A stretch of DNA of 64,000 nucleotides, from the NCBI GenBank assembly GCA_947652605.1, contig OX393584.1:30057467-30121466 (forward strand). The letters run 5' to 3'. The DNA comes from Elmis aenea. Its lineage: Eukaryota > Arthropoda > Insecta > Coleoptera > Elmidae. Positions 23,190-34,761 of this stretch are shown in pieces. The stretch's first letter is position 1, and every line of letters starts with the position of its first letter. Position numbers and translations under genes: made by a program. The notes below the pieces were generated by a model that was given only the letters and a program-made list of their open reading frames with translations, searched no databases and had not been told where the DNA came from.

Positions 23190-23336
23190 AGAAGAAATAA
23201 TATAAACTAACAAACTAAAATACTTAGGAACATATACGCGGCCAGATGGAAGACTTAAGGAGGAGATACTAAGCAGGATACAAAAAACCATGGCGCTCTA
23301 TAGAACCTTGTATAAGCCTTTTTTTAACAAAGAAGA
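23190..23336 (+). pseudogene. RTE-like LINE fragment, left part, interrupted
   Basis: The open frame reads LKYLGTYTRPDGRLKEEI then RIQKTMALYRTLYKPFFNKE, the connection region after the reverse transcriptase palm. It stops where the CR1-type insertion begins and resumes at 25535 with KTKIRI. 5' truncated. Confidence 0.82.
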
Positions 23337-25534
23337 AATAATAATAATAATAATAATAATAATAAAGCCTTTATTTTTCTTTTCTCAGATTTAACACATA
23401 AGTATTACATATCATATCATATCATATCATATCTATCATAAGATAGTACATTTAACATTTAAATACAAATACGAAAATATACGAATACGAGAAGATTTGG
23501 AGAAGAAAAACCAAATGGCGCCAATTCAGTTTGTAGTTGAAGTTAAAAATCTTAAACTACGTTCTGCTCTTCCATTGGAACCATTTACAATTCAGGTTTA
23601 CCAAATAAACTTATGCCTAAATATAACTTAGCCTAAATTCTGCGATAGTACATCAAAAAGAAGATTAATTGTACAGCATAATTCCAGTGTTGTTACAAAA
23701 TTGATTAGAAACAATATATTATAATAGTAATAGATTAATTTTTACATTGCAGATTGAATAGCAGTGTATACATTTTTTGCTTGAATGAATGAATGCTTAA
23801 CTGTTTAAACTCAATTGGAATTCCATTGTAAATTTTGTACAGCTGATACTGAAATGATCGCTCAAACAAAGCAGTCCTATGAGATGGTGGAGATATTAAG
23901 CTTTTATACCTAAGATTTAAAGTATGAACGTCAGTGCGAAATTTAATTTTATTGTATAAGTAAGCCGGTTGTTTTTGAGAGATCACTCTGTGACAAAGAA
24001 CAGCAAGCTGTAGCTTCCTTCTGTTCGCCATGTTCAGCCATTTAAGATCAACTAGTTTGTGAGAGATATGATCGTATTTCCTGATTCCAAATATCAAACG
24101 CAAGCATGAATTTTGTACTCTCTGAATTCGATTGGATTGTTCTAGTGTTATAGATTGACCATAAATTTCACTGCAGTAATTGAAATGAGACAATACAAGA
24201 GAGTTACATAGCATTGTTTTGATTTTAGAAGTTAAGTATTGTCTGTGAGGAAAAATTAATTTGAGGTTTAAGAAACTTTTCTTAATATAATTATTTACTT
24301 GCGTTTGATATCTGAACGTGTTGCTCAAAACTAAACCTAAATTCCGAGCTTCCTGTTTAATTGGAATAGAAATGTCACCAATACGAACATCAATATGATC
24401 CTTCAAATAATTGATTTTATTAACCTTACCAAATAGAAGTACGACAGATTTATTGGGATTAGTTATAAGATTGTGTTTTTTTGAAATTGCATTTATGGAA
24501 TCAAGATCTGTATTGATATTAGATATTGCGTTATGATAATCCTTAAATGGAAAAGAATGCAATAGCTGGCAATCATCGGCAAACATTTTCATTTTACATG
24601 TTGAAACGTATTTATAAAAAGTAGAAGTGTATATGATGAACAGCAGTGGCCCTAGGATAGAGCCCTGCGGAACACCGTTGTTTACAGCTTCAAACTGAGA
24701 GTACTCCTGCAAGACTTTCACACTTTGAAATCTGTTGGATAAATAGCTATTAAATAATTTTAGAGCCGATGGTGACAATCCTATGTTTTCAAGAATCGCT
24801 AATAATACAGGGTGATTAATGGTATCAAAGGCTTTACTGTAGTCAAGTAGTGTAAGTGCTGTTATATTGTTTGAGTCAGTAGCTGATATTATTTCATCGG
24901 TGACATAGAGTAATGTCGTTGTGCAACTTCGATTAGGTCGAAATCCAGATTGAATGTCAGGTAATATGTGATTGTCATTTAGATATTTTCTTAATTGAAC
25001 ATTCATCACTTTTTCTAAAAGTTTTGATAAAACTGGCAAAATGCTAATAGGCCTGAAATCTTTAAACTCGCTGGGATTCAGTACTTTTGGAACTGGTATA
25101 ATTATTGATTTTTTCCAACTTTCAGGGAACATGTTAGTAGCCAAGGAAGAATTAATGATATGAGTAATGTAGGGAATCAACAGTGGACAGCATAATTTTA
25201 AAATATCTATGTTTAAGTTATCGTGTCCAGTTGCTTTACTCTTTAATTCACCTATTATTTTAAGAATATCAGCGGCATCAACCGAGGAAAATTTGAACAA
25301 TTGTTGACTATCAAGGATTTTATTGCTTTTATAAAATTCAATGAGATTATCAACATCCTGTTTGTTAGATATCGTTGGAATTGAATTTAAAAAATAATTA
25401 TTGATTTCATTGGGTTTTTGGAGATGACTTGGAATACTATAATTAGGGTTACGCCCTATATTTAAGACCTTTAATTCATCCCATAACCGTTTGGAATTAC
25501 CGATATCAAGTCTTTGTTGAAAAAATACCCGCTA
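23337..25534 (-). mobile_element. CR1-type LINE, 5'-truncated, inserted in an RTE-like LINE
   Basis: On the minus strand the element ends with aataaaggct followed by a (TTA)n tail at 23364-23338, the microsatellite-type 3' end expected for CR1-group LINEs. The body is the reverse transcriptase frame ending at 23735, then about 370 bp of 3' UTR containing an (ATATC)n run at 23408-23433. The 5' boundary lies near 25530, where the protein frame stops matching. RTE-like coding sequence on the other strand lies on both sides. Confidence 0.85.
23735..25530 (-). CDS. CR1-type reverse transcriptase, partial but open
   Basis: RNA-dependent DNA polymerase of a non-LTR retrotransposon. The frame is open from about 25530 (FFQQRLDIGNSKRLW) to the stop at 23735, about 600 codons; no start codon belongs here because the 5' part with endonuclease is missing. 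Counting from Met-like codon 25300: ATGHDNLNIDILK at 23-35, FRPISILPVLSKLLEK at 82-97, SGFRPNRSCTTTLL at 118-131, motif A LLDYSKAFDT with Asp153, motif B GVPQGSILGPLLFIIY at 209-224, motif C FADD at 240-243, then thumb and C-terminal region (NRRKLQLAVLCHRV). All catalytic aspartates are present and no stop or frameshift was seen, unlike every other element here, so this is probably a recent insertion. Confidence 0.9.
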
Positions 25535-25695
25535 ACAACAAAAACAAAAATCCGAATAAAAGAATTAGTCTTGGTACCTATACTCATGTGCGGAAGGGAG
25601 TCGTGGGTCATAACTAAAAAAACTCAAACAAAAACTCGACGCATGTGAGATGAAAGTACATAGAAAATTTGCGGGAGTGACAAGACTGGATACAA
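25535..25695 (+). pseudogene. RTE-like LINE fragment, right part
   Basis: Resumes the protein broken at 23336: KTKIRIKELVLVPILMCG, RESWVITKKTQTKTRRM, then after a one-base frameshift ACEMKVHRKFAGVTRLD. Same strand and correct order, so both pieces come from one copy split by the CR1-type element. Confidence 0.8.
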
Positions 25696-25804
25696 TTTAT
25701 TAGAAGTGTGCACATAAAAATATAAATTTTACGAAAACGGTTGACTTTAGACCAGACATATTTTTTAAAGTAAATTTTAAGAGGAATCCAAAAATGTTAA
25801 AATA

Positions 25805-25990
25805 TATAGGGTGTTCTATTTAAAATTTTAAAGTTTGAGTCCATTTCCGGTTGAACCGGAAGTCGTATTGCAACCTTAATATTTTCATCGAATCCGAAAA
25901 ATACCATAACGCTCAGCTACAAAATGTCATTGTTATATCTGCAATAGTGTTCTAGATTTGTCTGTTTCCATACTTTTGCGCATCCCTGTA
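25805..25990 (+). mobile_element. Short TACAGGG-type element, about 186 bp
   Basis: Starts TATAGGGTGTTCTATTT and ends CATCCCTGTA. Its first half (catttccggttgaaccgg) resembles the elements at 30989 and 42499. Confidence 0.55.
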
Positions 25991-26585
25991 TGTACGAGTA
26001 TAATATATGAATGGCCATTCTGCCGCAATTAATTTCTCATTTAGCTTTAACTTTGTGCAACTTTCTCAATTATTTTTTTGTTATTTTTATGACCACAAAC
26101 GAAGTTATTAAACAGCTTTATAAATACATTTAATATGTAGTTAATTGCTTGTTATTTATATAATTTTAGTACTTAATACGTTTTAGCGCAATAAAAAGTG
26201 CATTACTTGATTATTGTGCGTAATTAACTATACATCGCCGAAGATTTACACGTCGTACATGAAACCGAACCATTATACTCTAGTAAGTGCCGGAAATATT
26301 CAGACGCAGTCCGGGGGAAACAGGTGAAAGCTGTGAGACCGGCACATTACAAATTTACAACACTATTAGATGGATAACATTCCTTCCGATTAAAACCAAC
26401 AATGTGTATAGTAAAAGGCGTAAGCCATATTGCTAAAAACATAAGTTAAAACTGTTTAAACATTACTAAATATGTATTTTGAAAACTTGGTTTACGTTTA
26501 GAACATACAGGGTGGCCCAAAAACCATAATTCTTTTAAATTTGTAATGATTTTTTACTTTTCATCCGATTTATGCGATTGTTTGG
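25991..26585. other. Non-coding stretch
   Basis: One element end, TACAGGGTGGCCC, at 26506. No gene. Confidence 0.45.
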
Positions 26586-26975
26586 TTAACCAATTTGTTC
26601 CCAGTGTACTCATTTGAGTACAGTTCATAAAATGTTTTTTATTTTAGGTTCCATTAATTACATATAGGTGAGAATGCTTAGTGGAGCTTAGAAGTACACA
26701 GGACAGGGAATACTAGATTAAAATTTTACCACTAAATGTTGCTTCTATATAGGAAAAAACGTCACTTTACTTTGTGCTACAACTTTGCTATTGTCACTGT
26801 ATACTTTGTTGTTAATTTTTATCTTTATTTTAAAATATAATTCAACTTCCCTGCTGAAATTTGTTGGTCAGGTATGTATGTTTTACAATTATTTATGCAA
26901 ATATTACACAACATACTTAGTGTGAATTTTTTTCATTGTTACATATTGGTGTACTCATATGAGTACACTGGGAAC
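26586..26975. repeat. Inverted pair of near-identical palindromes, possible piggyBac end
   Basis: TTAA (26586-26589) is followed by ccaatttgttcccag and a near-palindrome at 26604-26623. At 26949-26968 stands the perfect 20-bp palindrome GTGTACTCATATGAGTACAC followed by tgggaac. The two blocks are inverted copies (gttcccagtgtactcat against atgagtacactgggaac). Position next to a piggyBac remnant and the TTAA suggest element termini (inference). Confidence 0.5.
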
Positions 26976-27029
26976 TTTACATTGTTAGGGCTAAATTTGC
27001 CTTTAGGAAGTTGTATTGGACTTAAGTAG

Positions 27030-27720
27030 TGACAGAACCGCCAGACCATATAATATTTTTCGACAACTTCTTTACAAGTCATGGTTTGATGAAAACTCTT
27101 AGATAGTTGGGCTATAAAGCAACGGGAACAGTGAGAGAAATCGCACAAAACAATGTCCTTTACCTGATCAGCAACAAATGAAAAAAGATATTCACGGTTA
27201 TTTCCAATATAAGTATGACAAAGAATTGCTTCTGGTAAAGTGAAAGGACAATAGTATTGTGACTATGATGACAAATTGTGATAGTATTCATCCTCTTTCC
27301 AAAGTGAAACGTTTGTCTAAGGAGCCGAAAGAAAAGTTGATATGCCTCAACCTCGTCTATTTGCCAATTATAATTCAGCTATGGGGGGTGTAGACTTGCT
27401 AGACCAATCTGTAAATAATTATCGAGTGTCTATCCAAGGTGGTGGTGGACTTTCCTCTGGACCCATATGCTGAATGCCTGGAGCTTACTCTCATTAGCAG
27501 GTAGAAATTTTAATTTACTGAATTTCATACAAAGTGTATCAAAACATCAATTAAGAATTTTGAAAAAGAATGTTTCACCTTCAATGTAAGTTTAAATCGG
27601 GTAACCAATAAAAAAGTTGTTAAGATCGTGTTCTGTTGGACTTCTGTGTAAGAAAAACAGGAATTTAAATTCTTCATAAAATGTTACTACATAAAAGATG
27701 CATTTAATCGTGTTATACTT
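27030..27720 (+). pseudogene. piggyBac-like transposase remnant A
   Basis: Three-frame patchwork of the C-terminal half of a piggyBac (DDE_Tnp_1_7) transposase. PDHIIFFDNFFTSHGLMKTL carries the Asp of the DNxFTS motif, corresponding to the second catalytic residue. A stop is followed by LGYKATGTVREIAQNN, then PLPDQQQMKKDIHGYFQ, KWKDNSIVTMMTNCDSIHPL and PRLFANYNSAMGGVDLLDQ with the third catalytic Asp in GGVDxLDQ, then VNNYRVSIQGGG and remains of the C-terminal Cys-rich tail (CSVGLLC, KCYYIKDAFNRV) to about 27720. The N-terminal half is absent. Inactive. Confidence 0.85.
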
Positions 27721-28633
27721 AAAATTATCTTTAAACTACTTACAAAAGCTCAGTTCAAGAAGAAAGCTCAGTGGAAGTTTTTAAAAACATATTTTAAAAT
27801 TCATTTTACTTTTTACAGCTAGTATAAATATTTAAATTAGTTAATTTTTGCAGTTCAACAACTACCAATTTTCTTACGCAGCATGGTACGTTTGAGCTTA
27901 ATCAAAATGCTTACGGTGCATTTAATGTTAAATAAAGTTTTATAAATGCCTTATTAACGAAAAATTGGCTCTTAATCTCACTTTTTATGAGTATTTAATT
28001 TACTAAAAGAAAATTATATTCTCACGGATATCGACAAGCCAATTTAAACGGATAACGTTTGAAATATTTTTTGTTGTAATCATTGCATTCAGTGAGCAAC
28101 ACTTAAAGTTAAGTATGTCTTTCGATTATTTGTACGTTTATTGGATTCGAGTTTAAAATTTTTTGAAATATTATTTCGTCAGGAGATTTAGTTTGTAATT
28201 CGTTTTCTTTGGTGTTAAGGTTCAACATAAGTAGTTGCATTTGCCTTCTGCTCTTTGTTTAAAGACAAAATAACATCTTTGTATAATAATAAAAGGTTTT
28301 GTCAGAGAATTCGAATTTTCTCAACTTAGGTGCATAAAGCAACATAATTTCCTATAGGTTATGTAAAATTTAAAACGCCTGTGAAGTCTTGCGGCTTATT
28401 GATTTTTCGAATTATCTTACAAAATGCGTCAAACAGTGAAAGAATAATGTTTACTTTACGAAATTGCAAAAAAACACAACGTTTTAATATATTGAAACGT
28501 ATTGTTTTAATTCCAACACTTTAAGTAAGACCACATAGCTCAATTAATTTACTTGAACGTGACACAAGCACTGACTAATTTTTGGAGATTGTCATTATTT
28601 ATTGATTCTTATTAATTCATTGTATTAAAATTG
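27721..28633. other. AT-rich non-coding stretch
   Basis: Nothing recognisable. Confidence 0.5.
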
Positions 28634-28750
28634 CGTTCTTCTTATACACGTTATTTATGGCCAAATTAAGGATTATTAGACTTAAAAAATGACTTTCAAT
28701 TTTTCGTGAAAAATGGAAAAAGACAAAGGCTATAGACTTTGCACTTTTTT
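28634..28750 (-). repeat. Solitary, diverged, inverted satellite monomer
   Basis: Read on the minus strand this matches the 160-bp satellite of 1-5455: gtgcaaagtctatagcctttg, then a degraded tcacgaaaaattgaaag, taataatccttaatttggcc and ataaataacgtgtataagaag. It lies about 23 kb from the array, in opposite orientation, and covers about 117 of 160 bp. Confidence 0.85.
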
Positions 28751-28754
28751 CAAC

Positions 28755-30244
28755 AAAATCTTGACACATTGAAAAATATTGTTTTGGTTTTAATGAATTT
28801 ATTTCACACTTTTGGCAAGCACTGTATAATTTTTAAAGCAATAATAATTATTACAAAACTTTTAAACGTGATATTAAAGTTAACAGCAGGTATGCTTTCC
28901 ACATAATAACAAAGATAACGCTAGAATTAATTTTGCTTTATTTAAAATTGGATAATATTATGCACTGTACGTAACAAATATCGTATTAGGGATATTTCCA
29001 AAACTTCCTTGGCCCATATGTTTTGATACGCAAAAGCTTTTTGGCGTAATGTTTTTTTCACTCTTGTTTATTTTAAAAACAAGGCAGGGTAGTTCATTTA
29101 AATTAGAATTACAAATTAGCTACTTAATGTGCTTCACTCTCGACATGTTGTATATTTGCACTTGTTGATAACCGGTTTGCTTGTTGTTTTGTTGCTTTCG
29201 TAATAAAATTTGTTAATGTGTTATTGGAGAAAATAAATGTATGTTTCCTTTAAGGGTTTCCCTGCTTTTGCACAAGAAAATTTAACAGTAAACCTGTAAT
29301 AACTGTTTACATACACCTACATCAATTTTCGAACCAGTAGCCAAACAGTTATTTATTAATAACAATAAATAGTTACCGAATTGTTTAACTAAAACCGTGC
29401 TTTTATTTGTCGTCTAACTTTATTATTTATCGTCCGCCTTTGGTGTTTTTTTTACAAAAGCTAAACGTTATGTTATAGTATAAGATATTAAACACAATAT
29501 TTCCTCCCAAAACAAGCAGAATTTTAGAATATGTTGGGTCTAAAATTAAAAATATATCTGTTTAAAGTTTAAGATTCGAGTGGTTATAAAAAATTTCACG
29601 ACATAAAAAACACCGCACAGCTAGCACAACAGATTTGTTTTAAGATGGGCTTAGGTTTGATACGTATTTTTCTTGTGTCATCGAGGTATTAAATTTTATT
29701 ATCGATATGGTTAGAGAAAATTGAACAACTAAAAATATTTAAGCAACAAATCAGAAATAAATACTATCGTGGGATGTTATGCTCTGCCGGTCATCGATTT
29801 CAAATTGCAATTGTGAGGATCGCAAAGTAATCACCAATATACTCAAGTTTTAAAATGGCCAAATGTTTTCCGAGTTATTGCATTGACAGGTTTCGTTAAG
29901 CGAGCTTTTGTTATAGCAAGCTTTTTTCTATTACCTTCGTTTTATTTTTTCATATTATCGCATAGCAGTAAACAAACCACAGCTAGATTCAATAAAGCTC
30001 CAGCAGTAATTTTCACCATCTCAGAGGTATTACCTAATTTAGATACACCGAGCTGGTCATATTTTAAAACAATATACCTAATTCTCATGTACAAGATCCA
30101 AAAAAAAATTAAATATGACATATGCAAACATGCATATACGACGCGGTCTTAAAAATAAAACGAAACTTTGGCTGAGCAAAAATTTTTTAAAGTCTGACTT
30201 AATTGAGTTTACAAAAACTAACCAAAATGGTGCTGTTAGTTACC
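28755..30244. other. AT-rich non-coding stretch
   Basis: No gene or repeat supported. The 89-codon frame at 29883-30152 has hydrophobic runs but no motif and is probably chance. Confidence 0.5.
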
Positions 30245-30955
30245 AAATTGCTTAAGCTCTTGGCTCGTCGGAAGTAAACTCAGGACTTGTTCTGAACTGC
30301 ATATGGGCACAATGTGCTAGGAAGCAGGAATAATGTTAAACTGGGATGGTGCCCAGGGCACACTAATATACCAGGGAACGAGAAGGCAGATCGCCTAGCC
30401 AAAATTGGCAGCGAGACACCTTTCTTGTTTCTTCGGACCAGAACCCGCAGTTAGTACATCCTATGGAACAGCCAAGCGGTGTCTTAATGACATATTAATA
30501 CAAGGGCATAATGCTTGTTGGAAAAAAGTAGCAGGACAAGCCCATTCCAAGGCTATCCTGTCAATGGTCTCCAAAGAAAAGACAAAAGAAATGCTCAGGA
30601 TGAGCAGAGCAGACATCAGAGCAGCCACAGGACTCGTCACAAGACACTATGGGCTAAACAAACACTTCTACATAATAGGGCTCTCAGAGACCGACATATG
30701 CAGCGGACGTGGTGAAGAAGAAGAAACGAATCTTCACGTAATATGCCAGTGTGGATTCTCACCCTATCGGCGTAAACTTCTGGGGATGGAAAAAGCCAAC
30801 CAAGAAGAGTTAAGGAAAACACCCTTGCAAAAAATCCTGGAGTTTTTCAAAAACACAGGACTTCTTTAAGGGGCTATCACCAGAGGATACAATAGACCAA
30901 TAGGTCAGTATGGTATCCCGAAAGGGATATTTCCTCCGCGGAAATAATAAAAGAA
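30245..30955 (+). pseudogene. LINE ORF2 3' end, copy 2, with RNase H motif
   Basis: Begins ALGSSEVNSGLVLNC and carries the RNase H signature GHTNIPGNEKADRLAK (about 30355-30405). A frame change leads to YGTAKRCLNDILIQGHN, HSKAILSMVSKEKTKEML, LNKHFYIIGLSETDIC and the zinc-knuckle SGRGEEEETNLHVICQC (first Cys pair partly lost), ending NTGLL and a stop at 30867-30869. The 3' UTR ggggctatcaccagaggata ... cctccgcggaaataataa is shared with copy 3. 5' truncated, with at least one frameshift. Confidence 0.85.
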
Positions 30956-30988
30956 ATATACCAATTGCTTTCCAAAAATGTAAAAATA

Positions 30989-31174
30989 TACATGGTGTCT
31001 CATTTGAAATAACACAGTTAGGGTCATTTACGGCGAAACCGGAAGGGACGCAATAGCGTACATATATTAAAATAATCCAGTTTTTTACACATATCATATA
31101 TCTACGATTTCATTTACCTAAAATCAAAACTAAAGAAAAGAAGGGAGTGTACCAGAACTCAGTTACATCCGGTA
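30989..31174 (+). mobile_element. Short TACAGGG-type element, about 186 bp
   Basis: TACATGGTGTCTCATTTGAA to GTTACATCCGGTA. It matches the element at 42499-42680 in reverse orientation through ggcgaaaccg, aaaatcaaaactaaa and gggagtg. The flanking tttccaaaaatgtaaaaata is shared too, so the mobile or duplicated unit may be larger than the inverted ends imply. Confidence 0.65.
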
Positions 31175-31620
31175 TATCTAAACGGTGATACACATTTTGT
31201 AGTAGCTGTTTTAATTATTGTATGTGGGGATAATATGTAAAGCAGTTTTAATAAACAGCTGATTCGCTAAATTTTACGAACAAAACGGTGTTCACGCGTC
31301 GCTCAAGCTAAACACGCAGGATTTGAAAGTCAACATCAGATAAATTCTGAATCCTTTAAAATATAAAGCTCGGTACGACAATTATCTGCAATCTACATAA
31401 TAATGTTTGAGTAGGTTATGCCACGTTAACAGGCACATAAAAAGAGTTGACATTTCAAGTAATTTACGTGGAAAATATTTAATTACTGTGAAATATATAC
31501 TGACCTTTTATTCCGCATCCCACGCTACAGAAACAACACCTTTTTAAGGCAGTTTTCTTCACGTCGCTAGTCGATTGTTTCGGGTTGATTTTTTAATGCT
31601 AACATTTAAAAATTAACTTA
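31175..31620. other. Non-coding stretch
   Basis: Nothing recognisable. Confidence 0.45.
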
Positions 31621-31621
31621 A

Positions 31622-31990
31622 CAAATAGAAAGAGTAGCCGAGTGCATGCAGGTGAAATGAGATTTCTAAGAAAAATCCAGGGAGAAACCAAAAAAGATAA
31701 AATCAGAAATGCAACATATAGAGAACAATTAAAGAAAATCAGTTGAAAGAAAAATACAGGAGAGACAGCTGGGATAGTTGGGTCACATTTATAGGATGAA
31801 AGAAGAAAGTTTAAGCCGATAAACCTAGGAAGCAAGATCACAGGCAAAAACAAGAGGCAGACCGAGAAAAACCTGGCAAGACGAAGTAATAAAAAAGCAG
31901 CAACGGATAGAACCAGCAATTGGAAAGACATAAAAAATCTAGCACAATACAGAAAAACATGAAAAAAAGTCAGCACAACACAACTCAGTA
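31622..31990 (+). pseudogene. RTE-like LINE C-terminal fragment
   Basis: Reads RVHAGEMRFLRKIQGETKK, DKIRNATYREQLKKIS, then frameshifted versions of IYRMKEE, EARSQ, RGRPRKTWQDEV and KAATDRTSNWKDIKNL. Same family as the pieces at 44218-45625. The terminal GRPRKTW block and tryptophan-rich tail are typical of the LINE C-terminus after the palm. 5' truncated. Confidence 0.82.
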
Positions 31991-34362
31991 GTCCTTCACC
32001 TAACAGTAGAAGGAATAACGAATTTACTTGATAACAAAAGCGTTATTGCAATATTTCAACAAACAGTAGGAGGACTCATGATTAAATAAATAATTTATCA
32101 TACTAACGGAAACGAGTCTGAAGACCAATATGTGCAACAGTACCATTAAATATAGAAGCTATTTTTAAACAGGACTGTACCAACCACAGAGAAATGTTCA
32201 AAACAAAATAAGACCAAAAAAATATGACAACAAAATTCTTAGTTTGTTTGAAAATATTTGATATTTTATTGAAATCATTGATTTGAAAAATCGGTAATCA
32301 AACAAATTATACACTCTCGTGCTCTTCGTGGATATAGGACTATCTTTAAATCAAAAACAAAACAATTGCAATCGAAAATATAAAATAAAAGACTATGTGG
32401 GTTATATGCAGAATCAAATAACTAGTACAATTGAAATATTTGTTTCGCTTATCATTATCTATACTGACAAAACCCATTTCAAACAAATGATTTTGTTACG
32501 TGCCACAGCATAATATATTACAAATAGCTAATATAAAAACCTCTTTGTTTTAAAATTCCGCAAATGTAGGATCGTACTTGCTAACACAATGTATGTAAAG
32601 TAATTTAATAATTAAATACGAAACCGCAAAATAGACATGGAATGCCACACCAAATCAAAATGACTTTCGGCTAATAAAGTTTATAAATTATGAGCTACAT
32701 CACAGAATATCTCGCATGACCTGACATTTTTCCAACAAAAACCTTTTTAAGTTAAAATGATGCACAACGTCAGTTAAAAATTATTTATTTTACTGAATAT
32801 TTAGCACTAATAGTACAATAGTAGATACTATCTTGACCCTTATGTCAATAATCGAAATTCACAACGTTCTTCAATGACCAGAGGTACCCACCTACAGAAT
32901 AAACTTACGCCATACGTTTTGTATATTTAGTTCCAATATTATTTTTAATTTATAATAGTGATCTACTACTATCTAATAACATTCATGGCTTTCTGATAGC
33001 ATATGCAGATGTTAAGCTAATATATCTCAAGATGTGCTAAAAATTTCAGAAAAATTGAACCACACGTTTGAGCGTTTCTTGCATAAGCATGTACAGATTT
33101 GTATATATTCATCAAATTACTCCCTTCCTACGATCTTAGCTAAAATCAAAACGATCCATAAGAAAATTTTGAAATTGATAGGGCATGTTAACAGGAATTA
33201 CTGAAATCTAGACGGCGCTTGTAAAAACATGATTTTTTTTGAAAATCGACTGACGTTTTGTATCAAGAAAGAGCAATTTTAATGTTTTAATAATTCAAAA
33301 ATTGCATAATTCTAATAATTGATTACTTATAAACGTGATCCGAAAAATAAAACTACCCGTTTGTTACGATGCTGTTTATAAAAATTAAAATTATATAATC
33401 TTTACAAAATTCTTGTGTTAGTTCAGAAAAAGTCTCTCTGCCTCCAATTAAACTGAATGTGTCATTCTGTCTCCGCTCTTAACGTTTAATCAAGTCTTAA
33501 ACTTACATCAGGCAAACCCGTTGTAAATTTGGTTCTAATTTTGCAAGTATAATCCAAATGCAGTTTGTAACTACCAGCAGAAAGACAGACAACTTTTGAG
33601 TAATATAAATAAGCTCTGCCAAAAATCGTATCTTTCTCGAAGAAACACTTGTTGAAATGCGATACCAGTTTCAAAACTCTTTATCAGTTTCAGCCTTATT
33701 TATCTTCAATAACTACTGCAACAGATTAAGAGACCCAAGTCTTGAAACTAGTACTGCATTTCGACAAGAAATTCTCTAAAAAAAAAGTAATTTTGAACTA
33801 AGCTAATTTATATGTATTAATAAATAAATCAACTAAATAATCCACAATTTTATGAAAAGTGTTTAGTGATGTTTATAAAGTGTTTTATACAAACTTGTTT
33901 TACGTTTGTAAGTCTGAAAACGATCGATAGTGGCACTAAAATTTGTTGAATTCTCGTAACAAAGACGTGTTTTATCTTGAGAGAAAGGTAAATAAGCTTT
34001 CAATTTATTTTATGGAAGATGTTGCTATAATTAACAAGTAAAGCGCCACAGCGCTTACCTGTGACCACTCTTTAAACTTTTAACATCAGCTCGACTGTCA
34101 CCCGTGACCTCTAGATAGTGTTTAAACGGGAGTCGTTCTTTTATTGTTGCAATATAAAGTGTTTAAAGTAGATTTCTCTTCAGAGCGGAGTTGTAAAACA
34201 AATTAACTGCCTGTTTCATCTTAGCGTTTGTTGAGGAATCAACCCACCCGAAACACTTGGAAAATATTTGGAAATGCCTATGAACCACAATGAGCTGTAT
34301 TTAAAAGTAATAGGCTATTATAAAGTTTAGACAACCTCTTCAAAATACATATTAAAAATGCA
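31991..34362. other. AT-rich non-coding stretch
   Basis: No supported gene. Short frames (32319-32513, 33486-33674) lack motifs. Confidence 0.5.
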
Positions 34363-34524
34363 TACAGGGTGTATTAGTATTTTGAATTTGGTTTACTGAG
34401 TTAACCCGCGTAATATATACATATGCTCGACGTTTAGGCAAGCTCTCCCTTGCCATTATAAAGAGCTTTGATGAAAAAATGTTTAATTGTTCGAATAAAA
34501 AGTAAACATAACGTGTATTAGTAT

Positions 34525-34760
34525 GTTTCAACATGAAGAACATGGGGAACCGGCAGAGATAGAAGGTTGGTTAGATTAGCAAAGAAGTGTGTTTTTTTAT
34601 GCCTGCTAAGAACCTCAACTGAAATCATGCAAATTTTTGCAAGAAAATACCTAACAGAAAAACATTTTAGAATTAAACAAGAGGAGGCTTATTCTGATCT
34701 AAAAGAAATTAAGGCAGGGGTGCCCCAAGGTAGCGTATTAGGTCCATTGCTCTATTTACT
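34525..34760 (+). pseudogene. Jockey-type reverse transcriptase fragment, motif B, cut by an element
   Basis: The frame carries KYLTEKHFRIKQEEAYSDL and KEIKAGVPQGSVLGPLLYLL, covering the region before and including motif B of a Jockey-group reverse transcriptase. At the point where YTSD...FADD should follow, the TA-flanked end TACAGGGTGTCCCAGCC begins (34762) and the protein does not resume. A TACAGGGTGTATTAG end lies to the left at 34363. Confidence 0.82.
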
Positions 34761-34761
34761 A

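Noticed and set aside
29883..30152. 89-codon ORF with hydrophobic stretches
   Set aside because: Hydrophobicity follows from T-rich DNA; no motif or splice context supports it.
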